Assembly: GCA_009599575.1 (NCBI GenBank)
Contig: VWND01000010.1
Span: 826,501 to 890,500, forward strand
DNA from: Blumeriella jaapii
Lineage: Eukaryota; Ascomycota; Leotiomycetes; Helotiales; Drepanopezizaceae
Direction of reading: 5' to 3'
DNA length: 64,000 nucleotides
The notes beneath the pieces were generated by a model. It was not told the origin of the DNA. It was given only the letters and a program-made list of their open reading frames with translations, and made no database searches. Each line of letters opens with the position of its first letter. Position 1 is the first letter of the stretch. A program made the translations under genes and the position numbers. Shown piece after piece: positions 33,623-46,156 of the stretch.

Positions 33623-34138
33623 ATGGCTTTTACCATCATAACTACACTCGCGGCGCCCTTCACGGCACGATCATCACGTCAAGCCACGGCGGCCAATACT
33701 ACAAGACCTACCTCCTCCTCCTCGCCTCACTCTGGCACCAACTCCGAACAATCCGCCCGCTCTCACCCCGGCTCCAGCAGCCCCCCCTCGCGCATCAACG
33801 TAGCCAGCCTCAAGAATTCCTTCTCGCGGGAAGCCATCTCCCAGCGCACCAAGGCAGGCCTCGAAGAAGTCAAACTGAAGACGATTTACGCGAAGCGGCT
33901 GGACAAGAGTGCCTTCGCCTACGCGGTTCAGAAGCGCGAGGAGGCCTACCAGAGCGAGAGCGAAATGATGTACCTCAACCCGGGCGAGAGGGTCGAGAGT
34001 TGGCTCGGCAGCTGCGAGGAGGAAGAGCCCGTTAAGCAGGCCGCACGGAGCGTCGCGAGTCGGGACGGGGAGGTCGTGCTAGGCCGCATCACGAGCGGCG
34101 AGAGGGAATATGATCCGAGTCTGAATGCGAGGTTTTGA
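33623..34138 (+). CDS. Small hypothetical protein with charged helical domain
   Basis: Single exon, 171 aa, start ATG 33623; the frame opens with GTG at 33608, which is not used. Residues 1-~20 are hydrophobic and basic (MAFTIITTLAAPFTARSSR), compatible with a mitochondrial presequence or weak signal peptide. A Ser/Pro-rich linker runs to ~60, then a helical block begins (VASLKNSFSREAISQRTKAG) that continues through KRLDKSAFAYAVQKREEAY to about 130. The tail is acidic and then ends YDPSLNARF. The clear change from low-complexity to regular helical sequence, and the clean stop, argue for a real gene. No family is recognised and no function is proposed. Confidence 0.6.
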   Translation: MAFTIITTLAAPFTARSSRQATAANTTRPTSSSSPHSGTNSEQSARSHPGSSSPPSRINVASLKNSFSREAISQRTKAGLEEVKLKTIYAKRLDKSAFAYAVQKREEAYQSESEMMYLNPGERVESWLGSCEEEEPVKQAARSVASRDGEVVLGRITSGEREYDPSLNARF

Positions 34139-36819
34139 GTAGCCTCGGTCGCGTGGTTGAGTCTGGGCTAGGGCTAAGACTGAGTGGAATCTTTGCTTTT
34201 GCTTTCCCTTTGTTGGCTGAGCTTGTCCTTCGCGTGGACGACTTGAATAGATGGATGGGAGGCGTTCGCGCGCTGGGGGTAGTCATGGAACAACCCTGTG
34301 GCGTGTTCAAAATCCGCACTAATCGGATCTTTTCTTTGTCATTTCACGCGATCTCCTTGGGAGATAATCGGGCTCAAAGTCTTCGAGCCCCTGATAGAGG
34401 CCCTCGAAATCATAGCTATCGCATACGACAGCTCTGGTCATTGGTCCAATTGCGCTTATGACTCGAAGCGAATACTGCTCTGTGCTCAACATACATGGAT
34501 GGAATGGACGTCATGTAAATCCTTCCAGATAATATATAGAGCTAGAATATGAGCAGATCCAGCACGTCTACAAAGCGATCGGCAGAATTTGGGAAATCTT
34601 CTCAAGCATGGGGACAAGCTCCAGACGCTGTTGATGGTGTCCAAGAGCGATCCTATAGACAGACAGACCATTTGGAGCCAAATATGGCGGAGAGATAAGG
34701 CGCCGGTTCGTAGTTGAATTGTGGTGAGACCAAAATCTGATTGATCAGATCGTGCGGGAACGTCCAGCACGTCTGGTGTGAAGAGACGATTGATGGACGC
34801 GGAGAGATTCGATATAGGCAGGGTAGATAAGTTCAAAATCTGCGGGCATCTACTCCAGTCTCTGGTATGCAAATCTCTTCTCGTAGATCTGGCATTTACT
34901 GTTTATGATGGTTTTTATTGGTGTGCTACTTGGAATTGAACGCTTTTCCAGTTTGCTAACTTTGAGTGATAAACATTATGGATCAAAGTTCGAGGATCTG
35001 ATCTCTATGTACGACGAACAAGGTCAATTCAATCGACGATGAACTTCTATCAATAATTCCGAGGGCTTTGGCACATTTGGCCGAAGTGGCGTTCCACAAC
35101 ACTACGTTTTTTTTTTTTTTCGAATTGTGATGAAGCTCATGTGAGTCTCATTTAGCCACCACCAACGATAGAGATTTGTTTTAGATGAGGCAAAGGAACT
35201 TCGAGCGGTTCGTTTATAGGGACAAGGCCTTATCTAACCAGGGAGAAAAGGGAGCTTGCGGATATAGTATTAATACCTCAAACGACAACATCAAATGATG
35301 TTGGTATCACTAAGGTGTGCACAGAATGCGTTGAGACGTGCAATATCGTTGTATTGCGGGTATCTAGGGAGCGAATTACTAGCTACGTTCTGGGAATATA
35401 TGATGCACGCCTAGTGCGTGCGGTCACGTACTGTCATCAAGTCACGTGTATTCGTACCGTATAATTATAAATAATAATATCACAATTTAAAAGTCGTCTG
35501 GCAGGGCTTTAGTCACTACATTTACACAGTTCATCAAATGTGGCAGTTGCTATCGAACGGCATTAATTGCCTCATCATCTCATGTGAGAGTACTGTAGAT
35601 GAAAATCGATGAAATAAGCCATTTGAAATGTAGAAGATGAGTCCCTTGCACATGATGATGGTATATGACGTTATCGAACAGGCCCTTGGTCGTCTTTAAA
35701 TGCTTACGGAAGATATCAAAAAGCAAATTCAGATCACCAGCATTGAAAGCGAGAGGAAATATATCCCTTGGTGCCGTTGGCCACAGTCAGCACGGCATTC
35801 GTTTGGTCATGGGCATGGCATTTAAGCCTCGCACTTCCTGCTAATTCGAGCTAGCTCTGAAAGATGAATAGACAGCCACTACGCCGGCGATCCAGGAAAC
35901 TTCTCTCTAAAAGTTGGTGCTTGCACTCTTGAAACAAGAATCTACAGTACATGCAAACGAGGCAAGGAGAGAGTAGAGAGAGAGGATAAAGGAAGTAAGA
36001 CAGGCAGACAGGCCTCTCAATCTCGCTAAAGTTTCAAGTACATCAACAAACAAGGGTCTATGTACCACAGCAACATGCTCAAAAGGTCATTGACGTGCTC
36101 GCTAAAGTCACTTTGAATATTTCGTTTGCTCTACCCTCGTACAATTCAGTCACTCTCTCATTTCGGCAAGTCCTTGCACAACCCGGCCTCGTCATCCCGT
36201 CTGGTCCTCCCATGCCAGACCTGCCAACATGCGGTGATCGTGCTGGCCGATGCATCGTGCCGCTACCTAGTGCTTGTACTTTCTGAAAAGCGTCGTTGAT
36301 CTTCGAGTAGTTGACTAGGATTGCACTCCTAGATATGAAATCTATCATGTTGGATGATGTCTTGACCGCTGAGCTACCCCTGAGAGACATGCTAGATTTC
36401 TCTCGATCTTGAGTCTTTGAGATATCTCTCACCGATCTGTTGCCCAGGACAGGGAGGCACGAATGATGATCTGGATAGCGACGTAGAGAGTTCCTGCCGC
36501 TACGAAATGTTGGACAGGGATGGCACAAGACAGCATCGCCTGACGAAATTGACGCCTGATGGATCAGTTTCCATTGATCATCCGAAATCCAAAGTACTTA
36601 TAAGACAGCAAAGACGCCGCTGTAGACTTTACAGAATCAGCATTTTCTCTTCGTTGAAGTGGGAAACGAACATACTACAGTATTGCCTACTTCACGACAC
36701 TTGTCCATCGATCATAAAGCTGATACTCCAACGATCATCGACTGCAGAACCGACACTTTAAAAGTCTCCGTGCCGGCTGATCTAAGCTTCGAAGCCTCTG
36801 CAGTCTGTTAGCCATCAGC
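34139..36819. other. A+T-leaning intergenic region
   Basis: 2.7 kb without a supported gene. There is a T15-type homopolymer at about 35107-35120 and A+T-rich sequence around 35460-35490. A frame at 36079-36528 has no recognisable domain. No transposon terminal repeats were found by eye. Confidence 0.4.
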
Positions 36820-37443
36820 ATGATGCTCCAAACTCTCCGCGTTCTCGGTTTTAGCCTCCTTGTGGCAGCGGCGCCATCGAGGGATTCAGCTCTGGCCGTA
36901 AGAGAGCCAGCCTCACAGGCACCCGCGATATGCCCAACAGATATCTCGCCTGGCCCTTTCGAGTTCCCCCACCTGATAGTGCCAACCTCCCCAGTGGCAC
37001 CCACCCAATCCTTCGGCAACTCTTACTTCGCCACGATTTCCCGCCTCAACACCACGCTTTTCAACTTCGACATTCCCTCCAGCTACACTGGGTCTTGCTC
37101 CTTGCTTTTCCTGTTCCCGTACACCACAGAATTGGATCAGTCGGCTGGGACATACACCTACTCGGGCATAGAGCAAGTCGTCTATCAGAATGGCGGTCTC
37201 AACTTTGCTTTGCTTGATGGCATCGCCAACAGCGGGACCACGTTCACTTCAACACCTCCAGTCAAAACCGATTATGGCAAGATTGCCATCAAACCAGGCA
37301 ACCGGTACACTGTTGCGACTTTCGCTTGTCCGGCTGGGACGCCGATCACGATTCAAGTCAGTAGTGTCAACAGCACCGCGCTGAGCTATTTTCAGAATAG
37401 CGCAAGGCAGCCAATTGGACTTTACATCGTGCCTTGCGCTTGA
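36820..37443 (+). CDS. Secreted But2-domain protein
   Basis: Single exon, 207 aa, beginning with two Met codons. Residues 1-~26 are a signal peptide (LRVLGFSLLVAAAPSRDSALA). The remainder matches the fungal ubiquitin-3-binding But2 C-terminal-type domain: FEFPHLIVPTSP, SYFATISRLNTTLFNFDIPS, then CSLLFLFPYTTEL and, near the end, VSSVNSTALSYFQNS. Such domains occur in many secreted or wall-associated fungal proteins; despite the name, a ubiquitin role is unlikely for a secreted member. Two Asn-linked glycosylation sequons (NTT, NST) are present. A closing Cys in YIVPCA could pair with Cys in SYTGSCS. Function unknown. Confidence 0.8.
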   Translation: MMLQTLRVLGFSLLVAAAPSRDSALAVREPASQAPAICPTDISPGPFEFPHLIVPTSPVAPTQSFGNSYFATISRLNTTLFNFDIPSSYTGSCSLLFLFPYTTELDQSAGTYTYSGIEQVVYQNGGLNFALLDGIANSGTTFTSTPPVKTDYGKIAIKPGNRYTVATFACPAGTPITIQVSSVNSTALSYFQNSARQPIGLYIVPCA

Positions 37444-38902
37444 GCAGGAACTCGACAAGTGGACGAGAGATCTGGACTGGAGGCAGCAAATGTTCAGGGG
37501 GTGATGAGACGAGGTGTTTAGACCACGGAGTAAGGAAGACCTCGCGTAGATGGCTGGATTATTTCGGGTGTTGGGGATGGTGTCATATGACTATATGCCA
37601 TCCGGCTTTTGTCGAGGGAATTCAATTGAGTCATAGACACTGAACCTTATCTGTGGGCTCTTACTCGAGTAACCTCCTCGTGAGATTTTGACTTGAAGTA
37701 AGGAGCAGACTGTTCCACGTACGTTATTATGTGACCTTCTTGGATGGATAACCGGCTTTGCATAACCCTAAGCCTTTGCACTTTCATGATTAGCTTTTAT
37801 TTCAGGATGCACCCAGCTTTCATACCTTATTAATGTAGGATAATCAAATCTTGAAAATCATGACAGATGCACATCACCCAAGATGAATTGGCAGCGAGAA
37901 ACCCTTGTTTACACTCTGTTACTGTGTAGTAAAACCAGTATCTACCACCCCTTGCTTAAAAGGAAAACAAATATAAACTCAACTGTCGTTTCGTTTATCG
38001 CAAGTGTACATTCTAAGTGTAGAATAGCAAGCTACCTTAGATTTGATAAATACAGTAGATTAACCTTTGTTTTGTTTTTGTTACTACTCGGTAACCCCAA
38101 CACAATACACAAAACCCAAGCATCCATTCCTTTCACAGCACACATTTCCATTAAACTCAGCTGTCTTAGAAGACTTTAGTCCTATAAAACGATAAATCAA
38201 CTTTGGTTTTCAATTGGTTGCTATTTGATAGGAGATCTATAGCAATCTCTTTTGCTTATATAAATAACATTAAAAAACCTAGCTCCTGTTCTTTATCGTG
38301 AATAGACGCATTCAACTCAGGTCGATATATTATCATGATAATACATCTGATAAAACATGTAGATATTAAAAGAGTCAAGCATTGTTGATTCAAGTGAGCG
38401 CTTGCTTATAATGCTGCACGTGCAACTTCTCATTTCCCTCGAGAACCTTTTCCAGAGTCTCCGGGTCGGCGCTTAGCCGCTCTTGGACTAAGCCCGGCCT
38501 TTTCCCAGCTCCGCCCCGGTCCGCCCAGCCCAGCTTAGCTTAGATCGTGCCCCGAAACCCCAAACGCGTCCAATCTGTACGTCGTATCCTCAAGTCGAGT
38601 CTCCTCCTCCCCTCCTCTTCGAATACCAAATACCCAAGTTCGACTCAACAACAAGAAGACTCCCCGGGACTGGACCATCGCACTCGTCGCCAAAGCCTTC
38701 GAAGATGCCCGACACAAGAACAAGAACAAGAACCTGCCCTGCCAAGCGCCTCTCCTAACACGCATCCTCAGTGTGTGCTGATAGCTCGAGAAGGAACCGT
38801 GACGCACTCGGTGCACAGGTGCACAGAGAGGAGAAGCTGGTATACCACATATGTCCATTATCTGCCGCTACAGCGACAGTGACCGATACAGCAACCGTCG
38901 CC
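37444..38902. other. A+T-rich spacer upstream of the Trk gene
   Basis: 37.7-38.4 kb is among the most A+T-rich sequence in the window. From about 38400 composition changes to C-rich, probably the Trk promoter and leader. No gene is supported. Confidence 0.45.
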
Positions 38903-41781
38903 ATGTATCGTATTGTAAGGGATGTATGGGGCCAGATTAGGTCTTTGAAGCCGGCCTTTCTCTCGAAGACGCCTCATTTCAACTTCATCACCTTCCACTG
39001 TAAGTCGCCGACCATCGTGGAGCCGTAAAACATTCTAACCCTCGTTGCCTACAGACTTTTGGATCATTGGCATGACCTTGTTCGGCTCCGTATGCATATT
39101 CATTCGAGGGGAGTTGAAATATATCGATGCCCTGTTCTTTGCGAGTGGAGCTGCGACCCAGAGCGGCTTGAATACCGTGGATTTGAATCTGCTGAATACC
39201 TGGCAGCAGGTGGTTCTCTTCGTTATTCCCATCGTCACCAACCCCATCACAATTAATAGTTTTGTGGTGTTCCTGCGCTTGTACTGGTTCGAGAAGCGCT
39301 TCCAGCATATTGCAAGAGAGTCGATGAGAAACCGCATGAGCATTGCGAAGACGTTGACAAAGGCCAGAACTCAGGAACGGGATATCGGAGACGAGGAGAG
39401 GGGGGTCAATGGACGACACATCACCGTGGACCACGCGAGCACAAGAGCCAATGGGATGACACACACGGACGCCGTTCCTGGTAATTTCGACAACGAGGTG
39501 CAGAAGGAGAAGACCACGGCTCTAGAAAATGCCCGGGGCTCGCAGTCCTCAGAGAGTACCAGAAAAGATCCAAACTCGGAAAAAGCAGTGGAGAGCAAGC
39601 AAACGCTCGAGGATCGACAGAGACCTCAGATCAAGTTCGCAGATCAAGTGAAGAGAAGCAATGGTCTGGCGGACGAGCCGACCCGCATGCCGGCTCAACG
39701 AAGCCACGAGGACCATATTGCATTCCTCGAGCGTCAGCGGAATCAAGACGAAGGAGCTGTGCTCCGAATCCCTGGACCTCGGGATGCCGATGCGGGCGTG
39801 GCACCTGTAACCTTGGATGACCAGGACCAACTATCGTTTGTTATGTCAAGACGAGAAAGCGGCCTATCGGCACATAGTTTCCATCGGGAACAAAACTCAA
39901 CTCACCACGACGATGGGGACCATCCACATCCGGCGAGGCGGAACATCACAATCGCAGAACCAACCCGATCCCCTGTTATCGAAAAGGTCGCCGCCGATGC
40001 CATCGCTGCCAAGAACACTCTAAACATTTTGCGGCTTCGTAGACCGAGGATCTTTGGCGGCAAGAAAAAGCATGACGACCATGATCACCATGCTCGGACG
40101 ACGGGAACGCCCAACATCGTGTTCACAATGTCGAGAAATAAGGATGAGGATATGCCATACCTGAGCTGGCAGCCAACAGTGGGGCGGAATTCCGCCTTCG
40201 TGGATATGACCGAAGAGCAGAGAGAGGAGTTGGGAGGTATTGAGTACAGATCTCTCAAGTCACTGGCTTTGATTCTCGTCGCCTACTACATTGGGTTCAC
40301 CCTCCTTGGTCTGATCAATTTCATACCGTGGATCCTCAACCAAGACCACTACGGATCCGTCGTCGAAGCTGCCGGAGCCCGTCGCATCTGGTGGGCTTTC
40401 TTCACGTCTAACTCATCTTTCACCGATTTGGGCTTCACTCTCACTCCCGACAGTATGATCTCTTTCCAGCGAGCCCAATGGATTCTAGTGGTGATGACCT
40501 TTCTCATTATCATAGGTAATACGGGGTTTCCAATTATGCTTCGAATCATCATCTGGGTCACTTCAAAGTACGTTCCCAAGGATAGCGGGATATGGGAAGA
40601 ACTCAAATTCTTACTTGATCACCCACGTCGATGCTTCACTCTCTTGTTTCCGTCGAAGGCAACCTGGTGGTTGTTTTGGATCTTGGTCATCTTGAATGGG
40701 GTTGACTTAGTGTTCTTCATCATCCTCGATGTGAGTTGATTGTCTCTCCTGCTCCACAAATACACTAACACTTCGCTAGCTGGGCAGTGAGGTAGTCACG
40801 GACCTTCCGATCAACATCCGAATCCTCGGTGGCTGGTTCCAAGCTGTGTCGACTCGGACAGCCGGGTTTGCAGTGATCAACCTCGCCTTACTGCATCCTG
40901 CCATGCAGGTGTCATATCTTGCTATGATGTACATCTCCGTTCTACCTATCGCCATTTCCGTCCGTCGAACCAATGTTTACGAGGAGAAATCTCTCGGCAT
41001 CTATGGCTCGCAGCAAGAGGAGTATGCAGATGAGGGAGAGCCGTCATACGTGGGTGCTCATCTACGACGGCAGCTGTCGTTCGATTTGTGGTACATCTTC
41101 CTGGGGTTTTTCATCATCTCCATTTCTGAAGGCGGCCGCATCGAAAGCGGCGACCCAGCCTTCACCACGTTCTCCGTTCTTTTCGAGGTCATCAGCGCGT
41201 ACGGTACCGTCGGACTTAGTCTCGGCTACACCAATATCAACGCCTCATTCTCTGCCGAGTTTGGTGTCATCGCCAAACTCGTCATCATCGCGATGCAGAT
41301 CCGTGGCCGCCACCGTGGCCTGCCCTACGAACTCGACCGCGCAATTCTCCTCCCAAGCGAACATCTTGAGAGGAAGGAAGCAGATGATGCGGCTGCAAGA
41401 TTCGCTCGAAGACGTTCCTCCATTGGCACGGTGGCTCATGGTGGCCCTGTTAGCAGCGGCGCCCTTGGAAGCGCTGTTCGAGGCCGGAGTCGCAGCCCTG
41501 CACGTGGAAACTTTCTCAATACGCTCTTGCACCCAGGTCCCACTATACCGAATAGCCATCGCGACCCGACTCCGTATAAATCGCGACGACCGAGTACGGC
41601 ATCGGCGGGAAGCCGGAGTCGCGCCAGGAGAAGCATGAGCTTGGATTATCCTGTTCCCGCCGATGGTACGAACGAGGGCAGAGAGCAGTTGGAGAGAAGT
41701 CTCTTCAAGGAGGGAGCAAATCCTGTGTCACCGGGAACGAGTGGAAGCCTTGAGCATGGCCATTCGGCGAGGAACACATAG
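38903..41781 (+). CDS. TRK1: High-affinity potassium transporter, Trk/HKT family
   Basis: A plasma-membrane K+ uptake protein with four M-P-M (pore loop) repeats. The model is join(38903..38999,39055..40730,40780..41781), 924 aa. The first repeat reads YIDALFFASGAATQSGLNTVD, with the selectivity-filter Gly in the SGLNTVD loop. A ~300-residue hydrophilic loop follows, rich in charge and His (HDDHDHHAR), as in fungal Trk1. The later repeats hold FFTSNSSFTDLGFTLTPDSM, VSTRTAGFAVINL and ISAYGTVGLSLGYTN, each with a filter glycine. The basic tail (RRRSSIGT, SRSRARRSMS) probably carries phosphorylation sites. Introns of 55 and 49 nt; start MYRIVRDVWGQIR; total divisible by three. Confidence 0.93.
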
Positions 41782-42387
41782 GCGAGAACGAAAATTTTGT
41801 TCTACTAGAGGCGCGAATTAGTGTCTCCTGTGTGTTATTCGATATGAGCGCTAGGCGTTCGAAATCTGCTGGGTTGGGCGCTTGAGGCGAGTAATAGTTT
41901 AATACTTGTAATCATGGCGAAAGAACTGGCTGGGCGTGCAAGGGCTGAGGACAGCAATAGAATTATAGCGACGGGGTGCACATTAGACGCATGTAGATTT
42001 TGACTGGCGTATTATATGGGCACTACAAGACACCTGCTTGCTGCTGGTGCGGCCTGACCTCGCCGCAGATGGGCAAAAGCTGAAGCAGAATCAATGAACA
42101 CAATAAATCACTTCTGCCTTTTCTTTGACGAGGTGGTACTCTGTTGATGTGATTGTTCACTGTTACCGTTTGCATAGTCAGAACTGACAGTATTTGAACT
42201 GGTAAGAACAGTTGAATTGTAAGAAGCCCAACGGTTATTGTACGCCAAAAGTACGGTACAACTCCGCTGCTTTACATAATGAATTCACCCGCCCCTTAGC
42301 AGCCTCTTCATGCCACACACTATTTTGACCCGCTTCCCAGCCAAAGTCTACTTCGACCAGTAAGACGGAAACTGCCAGCCAGACAGC
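41782..42387. other. Convergent intergenic region
   Basis: 606 bp between two convergent stop codons; expected to hold both terminators. Nothing else seen. Confidence 0.4.
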
Positions 42388-43098
42388 TCAATAACGCATC
42401 TGAGACACCTCTTCCGTGCTAGAATTTTTGTGTTCGACCGAATCCTCCGCTTGTGAGGGTAGGACGCCCGTCTTCTTGAAGTATTGCCAGTCGCCGATGG
42501 CGATGAAAGCGGAGAGAAGCGCAACCAAACTGTTTTCTCGTCATTAGTCTCTTGTACGTTTCCATCCACTATCCTAATGGCACGGGGGCGGAAGGCTATG
42601 TACCTCATGATGACAGCCAGAGGAATGATGATCCAGCTCAGGATACACGTCGTGCCGCTGCAAGTGTTCAAGATGCCCTGCACGGTGAAAGCGACAACGG
42701 CAGGCCACGCAATCTGTTCGATGATGCAGAGGATCATGTTGACTTTCGGGCGCTCTTTGAAGACGCGTGTGTGCTCAGCGAGCATCTGGTACAGGATGAT
42801 CAGGATACTCTTAGCTCCCTGTAACGAGATGTCAGAACACGTCCCCTCATGGTCGTATGAGGAAGATAGATCTTCGCAAGGAGTTGCTTACCATAGAGAG
42901 TGCGATCTGCCCAGACATACTACGCTTTCCTCCATTGGTCGTGATGGGATTGGCGACGGCCTTTGCCTGGTTGCTGCGGATGATCATGCGGGCTCCGGCT
43001 ATGGCTGTAATGGTTACGGCGAGAGTGAGGGCGGCGATGTGACCCCACAGCTTGAGCTGATGGCGGGTACGGAAAGACCATCTCATGAAATTAACCAT
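42388..43098 (-). CDS. Small four-helix membrane protein
   Basis: The model is complement(join(42388..42529,42604..42818,42892..43098)), 187 aa, total divisible by three. Four hydrophobic helices are visible: HIAALTLAVTITAIAGARM; a moderate one around GAKSILIILYQML; ILCIIEQIAWPAVVAFTVQG; and CILSWIIIPLAVIMSLVALL. Loops are short and the C-terminus (QAEDSVEHKNSSTEE) is acidic and cytosolic in appearance. The arrangement resembles small fungal MARVEL-like membrane proteins, but no diagnostic motif was found. It converges on the Trk gene. Splicing of the last intron is needed: it turns a basic frame into one with a regular helix and clean stop. Confidence 0.65.
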
Positions 43099-43581
43099 TT
43101 TGATGATGTGATGTTCGATTCTCGATTACCGGTCCTCTTGTTGACTTTAAGCGAGCAGCGTCGGCTGGGACAGGTTGGAGAAAATGCGAGTTGGCGAGTG
43201 ATCTGGAGAAATCGAGTGATCGAGATGATGAAGATTGGGAGAAACACGCGTATGTAGGCTACATATAAACCTTTGTTGAAACCCATTAATCTTTTCTGAC
43301 CTGGCATCCTGGCACCCTAGCCCCCTTCTGATCTGGCAACCCAGCACTCTAGCCACCCTCTACGCGAGTACGAACTCGCTTCGCCGTGTAAGGTTCGTAC
43401 TCGTTTTCAGCCGCGTCCATACGATGCTTGCAGGGACGCGTTGCAAGAATGCCAAGATAGAGAAACTTTGGAGAAGAAAGCATACTTCTATTCCTGGAAA
43501 TCGACGAGACTGAGCTTTGGTCCGCCCCCCGCCCCCTCCCGCCAGCGAAGCAAACAAACCCACCAATTCAATTTTGATTAA

Positions 43582-43597
43582 CCCCCCCCCCCCCCCC
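43582..43597. repeat. Poly(C) homopolymer
   Basis: An uninterrupted run of about 16 C. Its exact length is unreliable in most sequencing. Confidence 0.85.
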
Positions 43598-44275
43598 GAT
43601 ATCTAAGCATCAATTCCGAGATAGCATCTAAGATTTCGAGGCATTGCTATGGGGCTTCAGAACTCTATTCGAAAAGCACTTCAATTTTCCTAGTGGGGAA
43701 GATATTTTCTGTGAAAGCAAAAGCCGGTACGAATCATGGACATGGACATACACAACGAGAGCTGCACGTAAGCCCACTCCAAAAACTCAACCGCGATCAT
43801 GAGATCAACAAAGCTCGCGAAATCCCCAGACGCGGGCCGTAGAAGTGGAGAGAAAAAAGAACAAGATAGAATAGAAGAGAGGTAAAGTGACAGGGAGAGA
43901 AACGCCCTCAACGACAGCAACGCAAGGCGATTGCCACAACAACCAAACCCAGCCCTGCACAGAAACGACAGGTCTGCCTACGGGACGGATCGAATATCCA
44001 AAAGGTAAATTAGGCTGTGTACTGTAGGTGCATGAATCGGGGTTGGGCTTGTGCTCAAGGGATAGGACAGGGAGAAGGCGTGGAGGTGGAGGTGAAGGTG
44101 GAGATAGATAGATGTACGTGAAGCTACCCGAGTTTGACGAGCCCCGTGGCTGAGTTCTCTGCTATCACGTCTTCGCTCGTTTGCGAGCTGTATTCGAGCT
44201 TGTGCGAGGAACGGCAGAGATCTCTCGGTATCGGTTTGCGGGATGGGATGTCTTTAGTGTCACTGCAGAAGTGCA

Positions 44276-44313
44276 CATGTACCGTACGTACAGCACAGTA
44301 CACACAGTACAGG
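44276..44313. repeat. TACTGTAC/GTACAGT word cluster
   Basis: Contains GTACCGTACGTACAG, CAGTACAC and CAGTACAGG. Confidence 0.55.
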
Positions 44314-46156
44314 AGTTGAGACCCTACTTACCGCTGGGGTGGAGCGCGCTGCTATATCAATCCAAAATCAAAGCGAATCGGATTTCATGTACAGTACAGA
44401 ACACAGTAAACCTTTGCTTTCGCATTACCCCAATCTCTCCAACCAGTCAAATCAGCGCCAGGTGACTGACCGTTCTAGAAATGCGCACGTTTCTCACTTT
44501 GTTCTATTTAAATTCGTACATCCACGTTCCTGGGCCTCTACCAGGATTTACCCTTTTCTACAGCACAGAGCGGCAGGAAAGGCTTTCACTGCTACCCTGT
44601 GTTTGTGGCTAGCCCCTGGTTTCCATTTTTCGGCCCCAGGCTTTCATAAAGTGGTTGACTGTGCTTTGCTTCATACGCATAGTCGACTCACCTCAGGGGG
44701 GGGGGTCAAGAGAGCTTCGAGAACTTTATCCTCGGCCTAGTCCTGGTCCCTGAGCTGAGGGCAACCTGCGGTTTGTCTCGATCATGAAATGTTCCTCAGG
44801 AGTACGACACAAAAGCTGCGATACCCCGGGATCAGAGACCCAGGATATGCGTCTTTAAAAAGCTTTTCCTTACTCGTGGGTTCTTTAAATTCGCATAGAC
44901 CCTAAAGATGAATCTTGTCCTCGACACGTCTCAGTACTCCCTGGGAGGCCCTTGGACTGCGATGTTTGAAGCGATCCGCTCGACCTCAATTAATAGTCCG
45001 ACAGTACTACGACTACCACGCAATGATGTGAGCGCCAATTCTTCTGCGGTTACCGGTGTCCGAGAATCATTAATGTTCAAGGGGCTTTTGGCCGACGAAA
45101 CACGTGAGGAGGCCCAGCCTGGAGATTTCCGCCCCTCGCATGGGGCTAAGAAGAGCTCAAAGGCTGAAGTGTCTATCGGGACAGCAACACAAGAAGGCCA
45201 GTGTCTCATAGGACACTTCTGGCAAACTATACATCTGGCAAACTATATGTACATCTGGCAACTGTGGGGATGATTCAGGGTTGATATGGTCATCCCGGCG
45301 TCACGTGACAGCGAGCTCCTGCTGGGGCAAATATTGCACTTACGCCACGATTGAAGACTAGCCTTTTGCTGTATCAACCTTTGTGATACTGTGGGAATAT
45401 GGGATGATCACGTGCAACACGTGATCAGGTGGGCTGCGCTAAGTTGGTGCGCGTAGCTAGCTAGATACAGACCAGACCCCATCGCAATACAACCCCCCTT
45501 GGTGAAACCAACAGATACCAACAGCAACTGTGTTAATTCCGATGGTAAAGTGTACAGAGAACAAGCTTGGAAAGCTTCACATCCAGAGGCTGATACTTCT
45601 TCCTTCTCCTTTTTCCGCTTGTATCCTGTTACATACCCTGTTGAAGTGATCTGGGCTCGTTTCAAAGCTAAACATAACAACACCGGCTTATCAGGTTGAT
45701 GCTCTGTCATCTGTTGAAGTAGCATGTAAATCCCAACATCAGGAGTGGGTGGTATCGTTGATTAGGATAGATCCCGAGCCGGCAAGGGGGTTTCAGTTCC
45801 AAGTCACATCCCTTTTGTTCATGAGGACGTGGAGAAGGAAGAGCAAGGTGAGAAAAATCCCACCACCCATTCGTTACACAATGATGGGGGCTGAACGATG
45901 TCTAGGCTTCATGGATACTGTACAGTATGTGTATACAGTACCACAGGATGCATCGAAGTTGATAGTTACGCCGTTGCGGTGTGTAGCGAAGATGATACGC
46001 CCAGGTAAACACTAGATATCAGATCATCCGCCCTATCGGCAGCTCCAGTACAGTTGATCCACGCTTCCTCCTCTCATTTCTCTACCAATTACATCTTTCC
46101 AACCCTTTGATGCGGTACTTGTGGACCGATGATCACGAGTTGGAGGTACTTTGTGT

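Larger units (their letters stand above)
43099..46156. other. Large intergenic region
   Basis: 3 kb without a supported gene. Contains a poly-C run at about 43582-43597, TACTGTAC-type words at 44276-44313, 44388-44400 and 45915-45945, and a G-run at about 44697-44705. Confidence 0.45.

Noticed and set aside
35000..36000. Possible RIP-degraded transposon
   Set aside because: The A+T bias is modest and no terminal repeats, target duplications or enzyme remnants were visible; dinucleotide indices would be needed.
36270..36400. tRNA-like sequence on the minus strand (contains GGGGTAGCTCAGCGGT and a TAGGA/TCCTA hairpin)
   Set aside because: The would-be acceptor ends do not pair, the anticodon loop lacks U33, and the T loop does not match the TTCRA consensus. 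It may be chance or a decayed fragment.
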